Shown: positions 52,754-61,930 of the stretch, piece by piece
Position numbering within the stretch: position 1 is the first letter of the stretch
Layout: each line of letters begins with the position of its first letter
NCBI RefSeq assembly: GCF_017815535.1
Contig: NZ_CP072596.1
Span: 2,325,614 to 2,389,613, forward strand
Reading direction: 5' to 3'
DNA from: Tessaracoccus sp. MC1865
GTDB taxonomy: Bacteria; Actinomycetota; Actinomycetes; Propionibacteriales; Propionibacteriaceae
DNA length: 64,000 nucleotides
Position numbers and translations under genes: made by a program
The notes under the pieces: generated by a model
Database searches by the model: none
Told to the model about the DNA's origin: nothing
Seen by the model: only the letters and a program-made list of their open reading frames with translations

Positions 52754-53823
52754 GACACGACCTCCTTCGGTTCAGACCCGGATCTTCTGCCCGACGGCGC
52801 CGCGGGCGCCCCGGGCGTCTTCCGGCGGAACAGCAGATTACGGATCCGCTCGGACTGCAGCAGCACGAGGACGATGATCACCAATGCCTTGAACGCGGGC
52901 GTGGCGGCTGACGGCACTCCCAGGAACACCACGGTCTTGTTGAGGGTCGCGATCAGCAGTGCGCCCATCGTCGAGCCTAGGACGGAGAACTTGCCCCCCG
53001 CCAGGGAGGTGCCACCGATCACGACCGCCAAGATCGCGTCCATCTCCATCAGGTTGCCGGTGCTCGACGGGTTGACCGTCATCACCTCGGAGACGTTGAA
53101 CATCCCGGCGACCGCGGCCAGGACGGCCGCCAGCGCATAGACGGCGATGAGGATGGGCCGCGGCCGGATGCCCGCCAGGCGGCTGGCGTGCGGGTTGATC
53201 CCGATGGATTCGATCATCAACCCCAGCGCAGTGCGCCGCATCAACAGCGCGACGAGCACGACGATGACGAGCGCAAGCACGAAGCTGGTGGGGATGCCCA
53301 GAATCTGGCCGTTGGCCAGCAGCCGGAAGGGCTCGTTGCGCGCGTTGGTGTTCTGCCCGCCCGTGACCACCCGGGCGATCCCGCGGGCGGCCATCATCAT
53401 CACCAACGTGGTGATGAACGGCTGCAGCCCCACGACGGCGACCAATACGCCGTTGACGGCGCCGAGCACGACGGCCAGGAGCACCGCAAGGCCGATCGCC
53501 TGCAGCATCGCGGCGACCGACGTCGGGTCGCTCAGGTTGCTGAGCGTCTGCATCGCGACGGCGCCGCCGACCGCCATCATCGAACCCACCGACAGGTCGA
53601 TGCCCTCGGTGGCGATCACGAACGTCATCCCCAGGGAGATCATGATGATCGGCGCGGAGACGCGCAGGATGTCGAGGACGTTGCCCGTCATCATCCCAGT
53701 CGTCGGGTTCAGGCCGACGGACAGGTAGCGCGGATCCTTGAACGTGTTGACCAGCAGCAGCACCGCGATGCCGACGATGGCCCAGAACCACGAGGCCCGA
53801 AGGACCGTCTTGACCCGGCTCAT
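52750..53823 (-). CDS. Sugar ABC transporter permease (YtfT-like)
   Basis: This 357-residue BPD_transp_2 permease is the first of two. ISLGMTFVIATEGIDLSVGS and IESIGINPHASRLAGIRPRPI are family features. It begins within the ATPase stop (four-base overlap) and ends within the next permease start. Galactofuranose is the substrate of the E. coli system; the substrate here is inferred only to be an aldose. Confidence 0.85.
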   Translation of the reverse strand: MSRVKTVLRASWFWAIVGIAVLLLVNTFKDPRYLSVGLNPTTGMMTGNVLDILRVSAPIIMISLGMTFVIATEGIDLSVGSMMAVGGAVAMQTLSNLSDPTSVAAMLQAIGLAVLLAVVLGAVNGVLVAVVGLQPFITTLVMMMAARGIARVVTGGQNTNARNEPFRLLANGQILGIPTSFVLALVIVVLVALLMRRTALGLMIESIGINPHASRLAGIRPRPILIAVYALAAVLAAVAGMFNVSEVMTVNPSSTGNLMEMDAILAVVIGGTSLAGGKFSVLGSTMGALLIATLNKTVVFLGVPSAATPAFKALVIIVLVLLQSERIRNLLFRRKTPGAPAAPSGRRSGSEPKEVVS

Positions 53824-55382
53824 GCCCCGGCCCCCGTCCCGGCGCTGGCGCGCTCCTCGGCCCCGGGCTCGGATTCCGCCGCGATGATCGAGACGATGGA
53901 CTCGGCGCTCACGCCCGGGCCGTTGACCACTTCGCCCACCTTCTCGCGGTCCTTCAGGATGACGATGCGCTCGGACAGACGCACCACCTCCTCCAGCTCG
54001 GAGGAGATGAACACGACGCTCATGCCGCCGTGCGCAAGTTCGGCGACAGTCTCCTGGATGTCCGCCTTGGCCCCGACGTCGATACCTCGGGTGGGCTCGT
54101 CGAGCAGAAGCAGCTCGGGGTTGGTGGCGAGCCAGCGGCCGAGCAGCACCTTCTGCTGGTTGCCGCCGGACAGCAGCCGGATGGGGCGGTCAGGGTCCCG
54201 TGGCCGCACGTCGAATCGCTCCATGTAGGTGTCGACGAGCTTGTCGACCTCCCTGGCTCGGACCCTGCGCATCCAGCCGCGGCGGGCCTGGACGGCCAGC
54301 ATGATGTTCTCGCGCACGCTGAGGTCGCCGACGACGCCGTCCTCGCGCCGGTTCTCGGTGGAGTAGGCGATTCCGTGCGCGAGGCCCGCCACCGGCGACC
54401 CGATGGTCACCTTGCGGCCCTTGACCTCGATCGTGCCGGAATCCGCCTTGTCCGCGCCCGCGATCAGCCTCGCGAACTCGGTTCGTCCGGAACCGAGCAG
54501 GCCGGCGAAGCCCACCACTTCACCGGGGTGGATCTCCACGTCCGTGGGGTTGATGGCGCCCTTGCGCCCCAGGGCCTTCGCGGAGAGCAGCGGCGTTCCG
54601 GTGCGGTCCCGCGCCTCCCTCTGGCGGTTCGAGCCCAGCGCCTTGAGCGACTCGAAGTCCTTGCCGATCATCTTCGAGATCAACTCGGTGCGGTTGAGTT
54701 CGTCGACGAGGTACTCGCCCACGAACTGCCCGTTCCGCAACACGGTGATCCGGTCGCTGATCTCATACACCTGATCGAGGAAGTGGGAGACGAACAGGAT
54801 GGCGACGCCCTGATCGCGCAGGTGGCGGATCACGGTGAAAAGCACCTCGACCTCGTTGGCGTCGAGGCTCGACGTCGGCTCGTCGAGGATCAGCACGGTG
54901 GAATCCGTGGCCATCGCCCGCGAGATCGCCACCAACTGCTGCAGGGCGATCGAGATCGACGACAGGGGCGCCCGCGGGTCGAGGTGTCCCAGACCCAACC
55001 GCGACAGCGCCCTGCGGGCCTCCTCGTGCGTCTTGCGCCAGTTGATGCCAACCGGTCCGCTGACCTCATGGCCGAGCATGACGTTCTCGCCGATGCTCAG
55101 GTTGGCGCAGAGGTTGACCTCTTGGTAGACGGTGGAGATGCCAGCCGCCTGGGCCGAGGCCGTGCCGGTGAGGTGCCGCTCAACCCCGCCGACGAGGATC
55201 TTGCCGGAGTCAATCTGGTAGACGCCCGTGAGCGCCTTGATGAGCGTGGACTTGCCGGCCCCGTTCTCCCCCATCAGGGAGTGCACCTCGCCCGGAAGCA
55301 GGCGGAAGCTCACGTCATCTAGCGCCTTGACGCCGGGAAACGTGATGGACACCCGCTGGACCTCGACGACGGGCTCGGTCAT
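53820..55382 (-). CDS. Sugar ABC transporter ATP-binding protein (YtfR/MglA-like)
   Basis: This 520-residue double-ATPase powers the transporter. The N-terminal half has Walker A GENGAGKSTLIKALTG and Walker B VLILDEPTSSLD. The C-terminal half has a degenerate Walker A (GLLGSGRTEFARL), signature LSGGNQQKVLLGRWLA and Walker B LLLLDEPTRGID, as in RbsA/MglA. ATG 55382 gives the family start EPVVEVQRVSITFPGVKALD. A strong hairpin lies upstream, between it and the binding protein gene. Confidence 0.9.
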   Translation of the reverse strand: MTEPVVEVQRVSITFPGVKALDDVSFRLLPGEVHSLMGENGAGKSTLIKALTGVYQIDSGKILVGGVERHLTGTASAQAAGISTVYQEVNLCANLSIGENVMLGHEVSGPVGINWRKTHEEARRALSRLGLGHLDPRAPLSSISIALQQLVAISRAMATDSTVLILDEPTSSLDANEVEVLFTVIRHLRDQGVAILFVSHFLDQVYEISDRITVLRNGQFVGEYLVDELNRTELISKMIGKDFESLKALGSNRQREARDRTGTPLLSAKALGRKGAINPTDVEIHPGEVVGFAGLLGSGRTEFARLIAGADKADSGTIEVKGRKVTIGSPVAGLAHGIAYSTENRREDGVVGDLSVRENIMLAVQARRGWMRRVRAREVDKLVDTYMERFDVRPRDPDRPIRLLSGGNQQKVLLGRWLATNPELLLLDEPTRGIDVGAKADIQETVAELAHGGMSVVFISSELEEVVRLSERIVILKDREKVGEVVNGPGVSAESIVSIIAAESEPGAEERASAGTGAGA

Positions 55383-55408
55383 CGTGCACGCACCTCTCGT
55401 GTGAGCGT

Positions 55409-55434
55409 GGGGCCGCCGGATCACCGGCGGCCCC
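55409..55434 (-). terminator. Intercistronic hairpin after the ytfQ-like gene
   Basis: GGGGCCGCCGG, loop ATCA, CCGGCGGCCCC form a perfect 11-bp stem between the binding-protein stop (55464) and the ATPase start (55382). A smaller stem (CTAGCC, TCA, GGCTAG, 55453-55467) overlaps the binding-protein stop codon. Partial termination would raise binding protein over membrane parts, as at malE-malF. Confidence 0.6.
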
Positions 55435-55463
55435 GCGCGGTTTCGGAACTGCCTAGCCTCAGG

Positions 55464-56516
55464 CTAGAAGCCCATGCCGTCGTCCAGCGCCTTCTGGCCC
55501 GCCTCGGCGGAGTCGAAGGCCTCGCCCGGGACGATGATGGTCTTCTCGACCGACTCGCCCGCCAGCGCCTTGTTCACCGCGTCGATGGCCAGATCGCCGA
55601 AGAACGGGTTGTACTGAGCCACGAAGCTCAGATCGCCTGCCGCCAACGCCTCAAGCGCGCCGGAGGTGCCGTCGATGGTGGCGATCTTGACGTCGGTGCC
55701 AGGGGTCAGGCCCGCATCCTTCACGGCCTGCGCCGCGCCGATGCCCATCTCGTCGTTCTGCGCGAAGATGAACTGGATGTCGTTGTTGTTGGCGCGTAGC
55801 ACGGTCTCGGTGACCGACTTGCCTTCATCGGCACTCCAGTTCGCCGTCTGGGAGCCCACCTTGTTCCAGCCCTCAGCGCCGGCGATGGCGCCTTCGAAGC
55901 CCTCGTTGCGCTCGTTGACCACGGACAGGCCGGGCACGCCTTCGAGCACGTAGTAGTTGGCTCCGTCGGGGAAGGCCGTCAGTGCCCACTCCCCCACCTG
56001 CGCCGCTACTGCGACGTTGTCGGGGGCGATGCGGGTGACGTAAAGGTCTTCGTTGCCTTCGACGCCGCGGTCCAGCAGGATGACCGGGATCTCCGCCTCC
56101 TGGGCCAGCGCGAGCGAATCGCCCCAGCCGGACGCTTCGGTGGCGGTGAGCAGGATCACGTCGACCTCGTCGTTGACGAAGGTGTTGAACGCGTTGATCT
56201 GCGAGTTCTGGTCTGTCGGGCTCGACGCCGGCGCGTACTTGAGGTCGAAGCTGGCGTCTGCTCCGAATGCGTCGCGGACGGCCTTCTCGTGTGCATCGCG
56301 CCATCCGCCTTCGGGACCTACGGCCACGTAGCCGACGGTAATGGCGTCGCTGCCGGCATCGGTAGCGGGATCTGTGGTAGTGCCGGAGGTGGCTCCGGCG
56401 GTGGCATCGGTTGTGGGCTCGGGATCTGCGTCACCCGCACACCCGGCCATCGTGAGGGCTAACGCCCCCGCAGCGAAGAAAGTGATGAGAGCGCGTGCCC
56501 CTTTGGTAAATGCCAT
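55464..56516 (-). CDS. Sugar-binding lipoprotein (YtfQ-like)
   Basis: This 350-residue periplasmic-binding-protein-type lipoprotein has a signal peptide ending ALTMAGC (Cys about 26) and a Thr/Ala-rich linker. The sugar-binding fold contains ITVGYVAVGPEGGWRDAHEK, ASGWGDSLALAQEAEIPVIL and FIFAQNDEMGIGAAQAVKDA. ABC order and sequence match the galactofuranose-binding YtfQ family. ATG 56516 follows GAGGAGGAG. It is the first gene of the transporter operon. Confidence 0.88.
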   Translation of the reverse strand: MAFTKGARALITFFAAGALALTMAGCAGDADPEPTTDATAGATSGTTTDPATDAGSDAITVGYVAVGPEGGWRDAHEKAVRDAFGADASFDLKYAPASSPTDQNSQINAFNTFVNDEVDVILLTATEASGWGDSLALAQEAEIPVILLDRGVEGNEDLYVTRIAPDNVAVAAQVGEWALTAFPDGANYYVLEGVPGLSVVNERNEGFEGAIAGAEGWNKVGSQTANWSADEGKSVTETVLRANNNDIQFIFAQNDEMGIGAAQAVKDAGLTPGTDVKIATIDGTSGALEALAAGDLSFVAQYNPFFGDLAIDAVNKALAGESVEKTIIVPGEAFDSAEAGQKALDDGMGF

Positions 56517-56540
56517 GGTCTCCTCCTCGAGCCGGCTGGT

Positions 56541-56568
56541 CGCCAAATTGGCGTTGTTACCGAGAACA
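56541..56568. promoter_or_regulatory. Probable LacI-family operator upstream of the ytfQ-like gene
   Basis: Two inverted repeats lie here: CGCCAAATTGGCG (56541-56553) and TGTTACCGAGAACA (56555-56568), the latter with the central CG usual in LacI operators. They lie 25-52 bases upstream of the binding-protein start and downstream of the neighbouring LacI gene, its likely regulator. Confidence 0.5.
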
Positions 56569-56613
56569 TTCTTGCACTAGCGGCAACAATCGCGCCATGG
56601 GAACCACTGGGTG

Positions 56614-57642
56614 TTACCCCTTCGTTACTATGCGCGGGAGGGCGGTCGAGGATCTGACCAGGAGCTCGGGCTCGATCAGCTCCCTGTCCTCCACTGTGCG
56701 CCCCTCGATCGCCGCGATCAGTTCGAGGAGGACGAGGCGCCCCAGCGCCGCGAAGTCCTGCCGCACGGTGGTCAAGGGTGGGAGGAAGTGGCGCGCATCC
56801 GGTATGTCGTCGAACCCGACGACGCTGACGTCCTCAGGGACTCTGATGCCCCGGTCCATGAAGCCATGGATCATGCCCAGCGCCATCTGGTCGTTGGCCG
56901 CGAAGATGGCGGTGGCCCCACGAAGCTCGACTGCGCTCGCGAAGGCGTATCCCGAATCCGACGACCAGTCGCCCTTGGCCGGCTCGACGATCGGCAGCCC
57001 TGCCTCCCCCAACGCCGCGCGCCACGCATCGGCCCGGGCGCGGGCGTCGAACCAATCCAGGGGGCCGGCCAGATGGAGGATGTTGCGGTGGCCGAGCTCC
57101 AGGAGGTGGGCCATGGCCATCGACGCCCCGGCCCGCTGGTCCACGGAGGCGGTGTGAAGGTCGGCGTCCGGCTCCTCCTTGATCACCAGCATGGGCACCG
57201 CGATTGGGCCCTCGCGGAGCCTGTCCAGAGAGGAGGCCCTGGGCGCGATGACGCATAGGGCGTCCACCCCCTGCTTACGGAAGTCCGCCAGGCCTGCGTC
57301 GACGTGTCCGTCGTCGTCACCGGTGGCCGCATACGCGGTGACCGCATACCCGTGCCGACGGGCGGCGCTCTCGACTGCACGCAGCGTCGTGTTGGGTCCG
57401 TATTCGGAGGGCGAATCGACGAAAGCGCCGATGCGCATCGTCCGGTTGGTCTTCAGCGCCCTGGCGATCGAGCTACGCGTGAAGCCGAGTTCGTCGATGG
57501 CCGCCAGCACGCGGAGGCGCGTAGCCTCGCGGATGTTGGGGTGCCCGTTCAGGACCCGCGACACCGTCGTGTGGGAGACCCCGGCCTGCGCAGCCACGTC
57601 GTAGATGCTCGGCCGACCCACAACACCAGTCTGGATACTCAT
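56614..57642 (-). CDS. LacI-family regulator of the sugar transporter
   Basis: This 342-residue LacI-type repressor has a helix-turn-helix (SIYDVAAQAGVSHTTVSRVL) and hinge, then a sugar-binding domain ending with VSVVGFDDIPDARHFLPPLT. ATG 57642 follows GGGAGGG; TATCAT about 30 bases further upstream may be its -10. It is read in the same direction as the transporter genes, 97 bases before them, and probably controls them. The ligand is inferred from the transporter. Confidence 0.85.
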   Translation of the reverse strand: MSIQTGVVGRPSIYDVAAQAGVSHTTVSRVLNGHPNIREATRLRVLAAIDELGFTRSSIARALKTNRTMRIGAFVDSPSEYGPNTTLRAVESAARRHGYAVTAYAATGDDDGHVDAGLADFRKQGVDALCVIAPRASSLDRLREGPIAVPMLVIKEEPDADLHTASVDQRAGASMAMAHLLELGHRNILHLAGPLDWFDARARADAWRAALGEAGLPIVEPAKGDWSSDSGYAFASAVELRGATAIFAANDQMALGMIHGFMDRGIRVPEDVSVVGFDDIPDARHFLPPLTTVRQDFAALGRLVLLELIAAIEGRTVEDRELIEPELLVRSSTALPRIVTKG

Positions 57643-57707
57643 CACCGCCCTCCCGTCACGCCCTGTGATCATGATATGTCCCAGGGGGACGCGCGGACGG
57701 GCGGCGG

Positions 57708-58574
57708 TCAGCTTCTCGCGGGGCTCAACTCGCCGACCAGGTGCGGCTTGCCCTCCTTGCTCACGACGGCGAAACGCCGGCTCCCGTCCTGCTCGATGGC
57801 GGTGAAGCCCACCTTGCCGGGCAGCAGAATGGGTTTGGCGAACTGCACCTGCACCTCGTACGCCTCCGGCAGCCGACCACCCAGTGCGGCCACCGCCCGC
57901 GCGTGCGTCCACATGCCGTGGATGATCGGGCGCGGGAAGCCGAAGAGCCTCGCCGTGAGCGGGTACAGGTGGATGGGGTTCGAGTCGCCGGAGACCTTGG
58001 CGTACTGCCGGCCGAGATCCGCAGGCAGCCGCCACAGTTGCGACGGCGCCGTCGTGGGCGCAGCCAGGCGCACCGACTTCCCTGGTTCGCCGTCGACCTT
58101 CGCGCCGGTGGCCAGATAGTTGGAGGTGCCGCTCCACACCAGTTCGTCGCCCGCATGGATCTCGCCGACCATGTCGAACGCCGCGCCCTTCGCATGCGGT
58201 GCCAAGTTCTCCGTCCGCACCGACATCCTCAGGCGTTCGCCCACCCGGACCGCCCGGTGGAGCCGCATCGTGTTGGTCACGTGCACGAGCCCGGCCAGCG
58301 AGAACGGGAAGTCGTCCTGCGCCATCAGCGCCGCCTGGAGCGGGAACGTCTGCACGTGCAGCCACGTGGCGGGCACCTCGTCGCGGAGGGAGAACCCGGT
58401 GACGCGGCAGTACTCTGCGAGGCGCGCCACGTCCTGCCCCTGGTCCATCACCAGGAAGGAACGCTCCGGCAGTTGGGCGCGTCGGCCCTTCTTGGTCACC
58501 GCACCGGTCAGGGCCTTGAGCAGCAACTTGTTGACGTCGGGCAGTTCCCGCAACTCGATCACATCGCGTCCCAT
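57708..58574 (-). CDS. htdX: MaoC-type (R)-hydroxyacyl dehydratase, HtdX-like
   Basis: This 288-residue double hot-dog protein has the hydratase 2 motif YAKVSGDSNPIHLYPLTA with Asp and His catalytic residues, followed by GFPRPIIHGMWTHARAV. It dehydrates or hydrates beta-hydroxyacyl thioesters. The gene order MaoC-fabG4-fadA2 with fadE5 nearby matches the M. tuberculosis Rv0241c-Rv0244c locus, where this member is HtdX. It begins three bases after the fabG4 stop. Confidence 0.82.
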   Translation of the reverse strand: MGRDVIELRELPDVNKLLLKALTGAVTKKGRRAQLPERSFLVMDQGQDVARLAEYCRVTGFSLRDEVPATWLHVQTFPLQAALMAQDDFPFSLAGLVHVTNTMRLHRAVRVGERLRMSVRTENLAPHAKGAAFDMVGEIHAGDELVWSGTSNYLATGAKVDGEPGKSVRLAAPTTAPSQLWRLPADLGRQYAKVSGDSNPIHLYPLTARLFGFPRPIIHGMWTHARAVAALGGRLPEAYEVQVQFAKPILLPGKVGFTAIEQDGSRRFAVVSKEGKPHLVGELSPARS

Positions 58575-58577
58575 GGC

Positions 58578-59963
58578 TCAGGCCCCCACGAGGTTCTGGC
58601 CACACACCCGGATGACCTGACCGTCGACTCCGCCGGAGGCGGGGCCGCAGAGGTAGGCGAGGGTCTCGGCGACATCGACTGGCTGACCACCCTGGCTCAG
58701 CGAGTTCGTGCGGCGGAAGATCTCGCGCTGCAGGAACGGGATGGCCGCGGTCATCTCCGTTTCGATGAAGCCGGGGGCCACAGCGTTGGTCGTGATGGGC
58801 CGGTCCCGGAGTTCGTCGCGCATCGCCCAGACCAGGCCCATGACCCCCGCCTTCGACGCCGCGTAGTTGGTCTGGCCCTTGTTACCGGCGACACCGGAGG
58901 TCGAGGCGATCCCGACGATGCGGGCCTCCTCGCCGAGCCCGCCAGGGACGTCGTTGTTCAGGAGGTACTCGTTGATACGCATCTCGGCGGCGAGGTTCAC
59001 GTCGAGGACGGAGCCCCACAGTTTCTCGTCGAGGTTGGCGAGCATCCTGTCGCGGGTGATGCCCGCGTTGTGGACGACGGCCCAGATGTGACGGCCGGGG
59101 TACCGGGAGGCGACATGCGCAGCAATGCGTGCACCCGCGTCGGGGACCGTGATGTCGAGCTGCAGCGCGGAGCCCTGCACCTCGTTGGCGACCTTGGCCA
59201 GCGCGTCCCCGGCGCCGGGGATGTCGACGGCGACCACCAGGGCCCCGTCGCGCGCGAACGTGCGGGCGATGGCCGCGCCGATACCGCGGGCGGCGCCGGT
59301 CACCACGACGAGGCGGTCCGCGAACGGCTGGTCGGTCACGTCATGAGCGATCTCCGCCGGCCCGACGCGCCACGCCTGACCGGAGACGAACGCAGAGCGG
59401 CCCTCCAGCAGGAATGACATCGTCGACGCGAGGTCCGACGCAGACGCCCCACCGCGCAGGAAGACCAGGTTCGACGTGGCGCCGCCCCGCAGTTCCTTGC
59501 CGACGGTGCGGTTGATGCCGTCGATGGCCTGCGCCACCGTCTTCGCCTCGAGGCCCTCGACCTCCGAGGCGTCGGTGGCGAGCAGGATGACGCGCCCGGA
59601 GGGTTCCAGCCCGCGCATGACCGGGCGCAGCAGTTGGCGTAGCCCTTCCAGTTGGGCGATCTCCCGCAGTCCCGTCGCGTCGACGACGAGCGCTCCCGGG
59701 CGCTGGGGGTAACGCGGCGCCTGCGCGCGCCCCTTCTCGTCCTTGGTCCGCTTGTCGGCCACGTCCAGGAGCGGCTCCCCGGGAGTCACGCCCAGCCGGG
59801 CGAGCGTTTCGCGGGCGATGCCGCCCCCGTCGAGTTCACCCAGCAGCACCTCGCCCGTGGGCATGGTGCGGCCACGACGCAGGGTGGGTGGTTCTGACAC
59901 GCCCAGCTTGCCGGCGACGAACTTTCCGGCGGGCGTCCCGTAGATCATTTCGAGAACGTCCAT
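58578..59963 (-). CDS. fabG4: 3-oxoacyl-thioester reductase, FabG4 type
   Basis: This 461-residue high-molecular-weight FabG has an extra N-terminal domain (about 1-205) before the SDR domain. The cofactor motif is VVTGAARGIGAAIARTFA and the catalytic Tyr-Lys is in TNYAASKAGVMGLVWAM. A length near 455 residues is typical of FabG4. ATG 59963 is one base after the thiolase stop. The reduced substrate would pass to the adjacent dehydratase. Confidence 0.88.
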   Translation of the reverse strand: MDVLEMIYGTPAGKFVAGKLGVSEPPTLRRGRTMPTGEVLLGELDGGGIARETLARLGVTPGEPLLDVADKRTKDEKGRAQAPRYPQRPGALVVDATGLREIAQLEGLRQLLRPVMRGLEPSGRVILLATDASEVEGLEAKTVAQAIDGINRTVGKELRGGATSNLVFLRGGASASDLASTMSFLLEGRSAFVSGQAWRVGPAEIAHDVTDQPFADRLVVVTGAARGIGAAIARTFARDGALVVAVDIPGAGDALAKVANEVQGSALQLDITVPDAGARIAAHVASRYPGRHIWAVVHNAGITRDRMLANLDEKLWGSVLDVNLAAEMRINEYLLNNDVPGGLGEEARIVGIASTSGVAGNKGQTNYAASKAGVMGLVWAMRDELRDRPITTNAVAPGFIETEMTAAIPFLQREIFRRTNSLSQGGQPVDVAETLAYLCGPASGGVDGQVIRVCGQNLVGA

Positions 59964-59964
59964 G

Positions 59965-61206
59965 TCAGGCCTCCAAAATGGCGACGATGCCCTGGCCACC
60001 GGCCGCGCAGATCGAGATCAGCCCGCGCGAGCCGGGTCCCTTGGCGGCCAGCATCTTGGCAAGCGAGGCGGCGATCCGGCCGCCGGTGGCGGCGAACGGA
60101 TGTCCCGTGGCCAACGACGACCCCTTCACGTTCAGCTTGGCGCGGTCCACTTCACCCAGCCCCTGCTCCTCGAGTGACTTCAGGGTGGCCACCACGGTGG
60201 AGGCGAACGCCTCGTGGAACTCGTAGAGATCGAAGTCCTGCAGCGTGAGCCCGTTGCGCTTCAGCAGTTCCGGGATGGCCCGAGCGGGAGCCATCAGGAG
60301 GTCCTCGGAGCCGGTCACGTAATCCGACGCGGCGACCTGCGCATCGACGACCTTGGCCAGCACCGGCCACCCCTGGGCCCGGGCGTGTTCCTCCTCCGCG
60401 AGCAGCACCAGTGCGGCGCCATCGGTGAGTGCCGTGGAGTTGCCGGCCGTCATGGTGGCGTTGTCCCTGCCGAACACGGTGCGCAGTTTGCCCAGCGCCT
60501 CGACGGTGGTCTCGGGTCGCAGGATGCCGTCCTTCGCGACCTTCAGATAGGGGGTGACGAGGTCGTCGAAGAAGCCCTCGTCCCAGGCCCCGGCGAGCCG
60601 CTGGTGCGACTGGTAGGCCAGTTCGTCCTGCTCTTCGCGACTGACGCCCCACTTGGTGGTGGTCATCGCCTGGGACTCGCCCATGCTGAGCCCGGTGCGG
60701 GGCTCCACGACGGCGGGCGGCACCGGCATCAGGTCCCCCGGGCGCAGCTTACTCAGCGCGGCCAGTTTCTCGGGCACGTTCCTCGCCCGGTTCAGGGCGA
60801 GCAGAGCCCGACGCAGCGGTTCAGTGACGACGATGGGCGCATCCGAGGCGGAGTCGACACCGCCGGCGATCGCCACGTCGGCCTGGCCGAGCCGGATCTT
60901 GTTCGAGGCGTAGACGACGGCCTCCAGGCCCGTTGCGCAGGCCTGCTGGAGGTCGCACGCCGGCGTCAACGGCGACAGTGCCGAGCCGAGCACCGCCTCG
61001 CGGGTGAGGTTGAAGTCGCGGGTGTGCTTCAGGACGGCCCCGGCCACCACCTCGTCGACCTTCTGCCCGGCCAGCCCGAAGCGGGCGACCAGGCCGTCGA
61101 GGGCGGCCGTGAGCAGGTCCTGAGCGGACGCCGCGGCGTACTTGCCGCCGGCCTTGACGAACGGGGTGCGGTTACCGCCGACCACCACCGCAGTGCGTGA
61201 GTTCAT
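59965..61206 (-). CDS. fadA2: Acetyl-CoA acetyltransferase (thiolase), FadA2-like
   Basis: This 413-residue thiolase has an N-terminal acylation Cys in DLQQACATGLEAVVY. The C-terminal half has NSTALTDGAALVLL, YEFHEAFASTVV and the late Cys/Gly motif ISICAAGGQGIVAI. It cleaves or condenses 3-ketoacyl-CoA. ATG 61206 follows GGAGGA. It is the first gene of the leftward fadA2-fabG4-htdX operon, divergent from the TetR gene. Confidence 0.9.
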   Translation of the reverse strand: MNSRTAVVVGGNRTPFVKAGGKYAAASAQDLLTAALDGLVARFGLAGQKVDEVVAGAVLKHTRDFNLTREAVLGSALSPLTPACDLQQACATGLEAVVYASNKIRLGQADVAIAGGVDSASDAPIVVTEPLRRALLALNRARNVPEKLAALSKLRPGDLMPVPPAVVEPRTGLSMGESQAMTTTKWGVSREEQDELAYQSHQRLAGAWDEGFFDDLVTPYLKVAKDGILRPETTVEALGKLRTVFGRDNATMTAGNSTALTDGAALVLLAEEEHARAQGWPVLAKVVDAQVAASDYVTGSEDLLMAPARAIPELLKRNGLTLQDFDLYEFHEAFASTVVATLKSLEEQGLGEVDRAKLNVKGSSLATGHPFAATGGRIAASLAKMLAAKGPGSRGLISICAAGGQGIVAILEA

Positions 61207-61254
61207 GAGGGATCCTCCGGAGCGCGGAAACATTATCTGTGACCGAGGGTAGCA

Positions 61255-61276
61255 GGTACGCGGAGTTTCGGGTACC
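61255..61276. promoter_or_regulatory. Possible TetR operator between thiolase and TetR genes
   Basis: GGTAC at 61255 and GTACC at 61272 form an imperfect inverted repeat in the 70-base gap between the divergent starts. This placement suits a TetR operator controlling both arms. Support is weak. Confidence 0.3.
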
Positions 61277-61930
61277 GTGAGTTACATGAACAAGGTTGAG
61301 CAGATCGTCGACGGTCGCGCCGCCCGCTGGGAGCAGCACAACACCGAGCGTCGGCAGACGCTGGTGGAGGGCACCGTAAAGGCGATCCGCAAGCACGGCC
61401 CGGGCGTCGGCATGGATGAGATCGCCGCCATGGCGCAGACCTCCAAGACGGTGTTGTACCGGCACTTCGGCGACAAGGCCGGGCTGTACCAGGCCGTCGT
61501 CGCGTCGGTGCACACGTTCATCCTGCGGAAGTTGCCGCTCGAGAAGGGCGAGCATATGCACCCGGCAGAGCTCGTCTCGCAGGTGGCCGACGCCTACCTC
61601 GCCGTGGTGGAACGCGACCGCAACCTGTACCTGTTCGTGACCTCGCGACCCACGGGCGACACGCCCACGTCAGACCCGGTGGGCTCCATCACCGCCCGGA
61701 TCGGCGACCAGGTCGCGGAGGCGATGCGTGCCTGGTTACGGCGCGAGGAGCTCGACGAGGACCCCGCCAACATCTGGGCCCACGGCGCCGTCGGTTACAT
61801 CTGGGCCGTGGCAGACCGGTGGATCGTCACCAATCTGCGCCGCCCCAGAGCCGACGTCGTGGCCTACATCAACCAGTTCTTCACCCCGGCTTTCGAAGCA
61901 CAAAAGACACAAAGGAGTGACACCCCATGA
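61277..61930 (+). CDS. TetR-family transcriptional regulator
   Basis: This 217-residue regulator has an N-terminal TetR helix-turn-helix (GVGMDEIAAMAQTSKTVLYRHF) near residues 42-63 and a helical ligand domain. GTG 61277 and ATG 61286 are alternative starts. Its last codons overlap the acyl-CoA dehydrogenase start (ATGA). Position suggests an acyl-CoA-responsive repressor of the fadE5 and fadA2-fabG4-htdX genes. Confidence 0.85.
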   Translation: MSYMNKVEQIVDGRAARWEQHNTERRQTLVEGTVKAIRKHGPGVGMDEIAAMAQTSKTVLYRHFGDKAGLYQAVVASVHTFILRKLPLEKGEHMHPAELVSQVADAYLAVVERDRNLYLFVTSRPTGDTPTSDPVGSITARIGDQVAEAMRAWLRREELDEDPANIWAHGAVGYIWAVADRWIVTNLRRPRADVVAYINQFFTPAFEAQKTQRSDTP

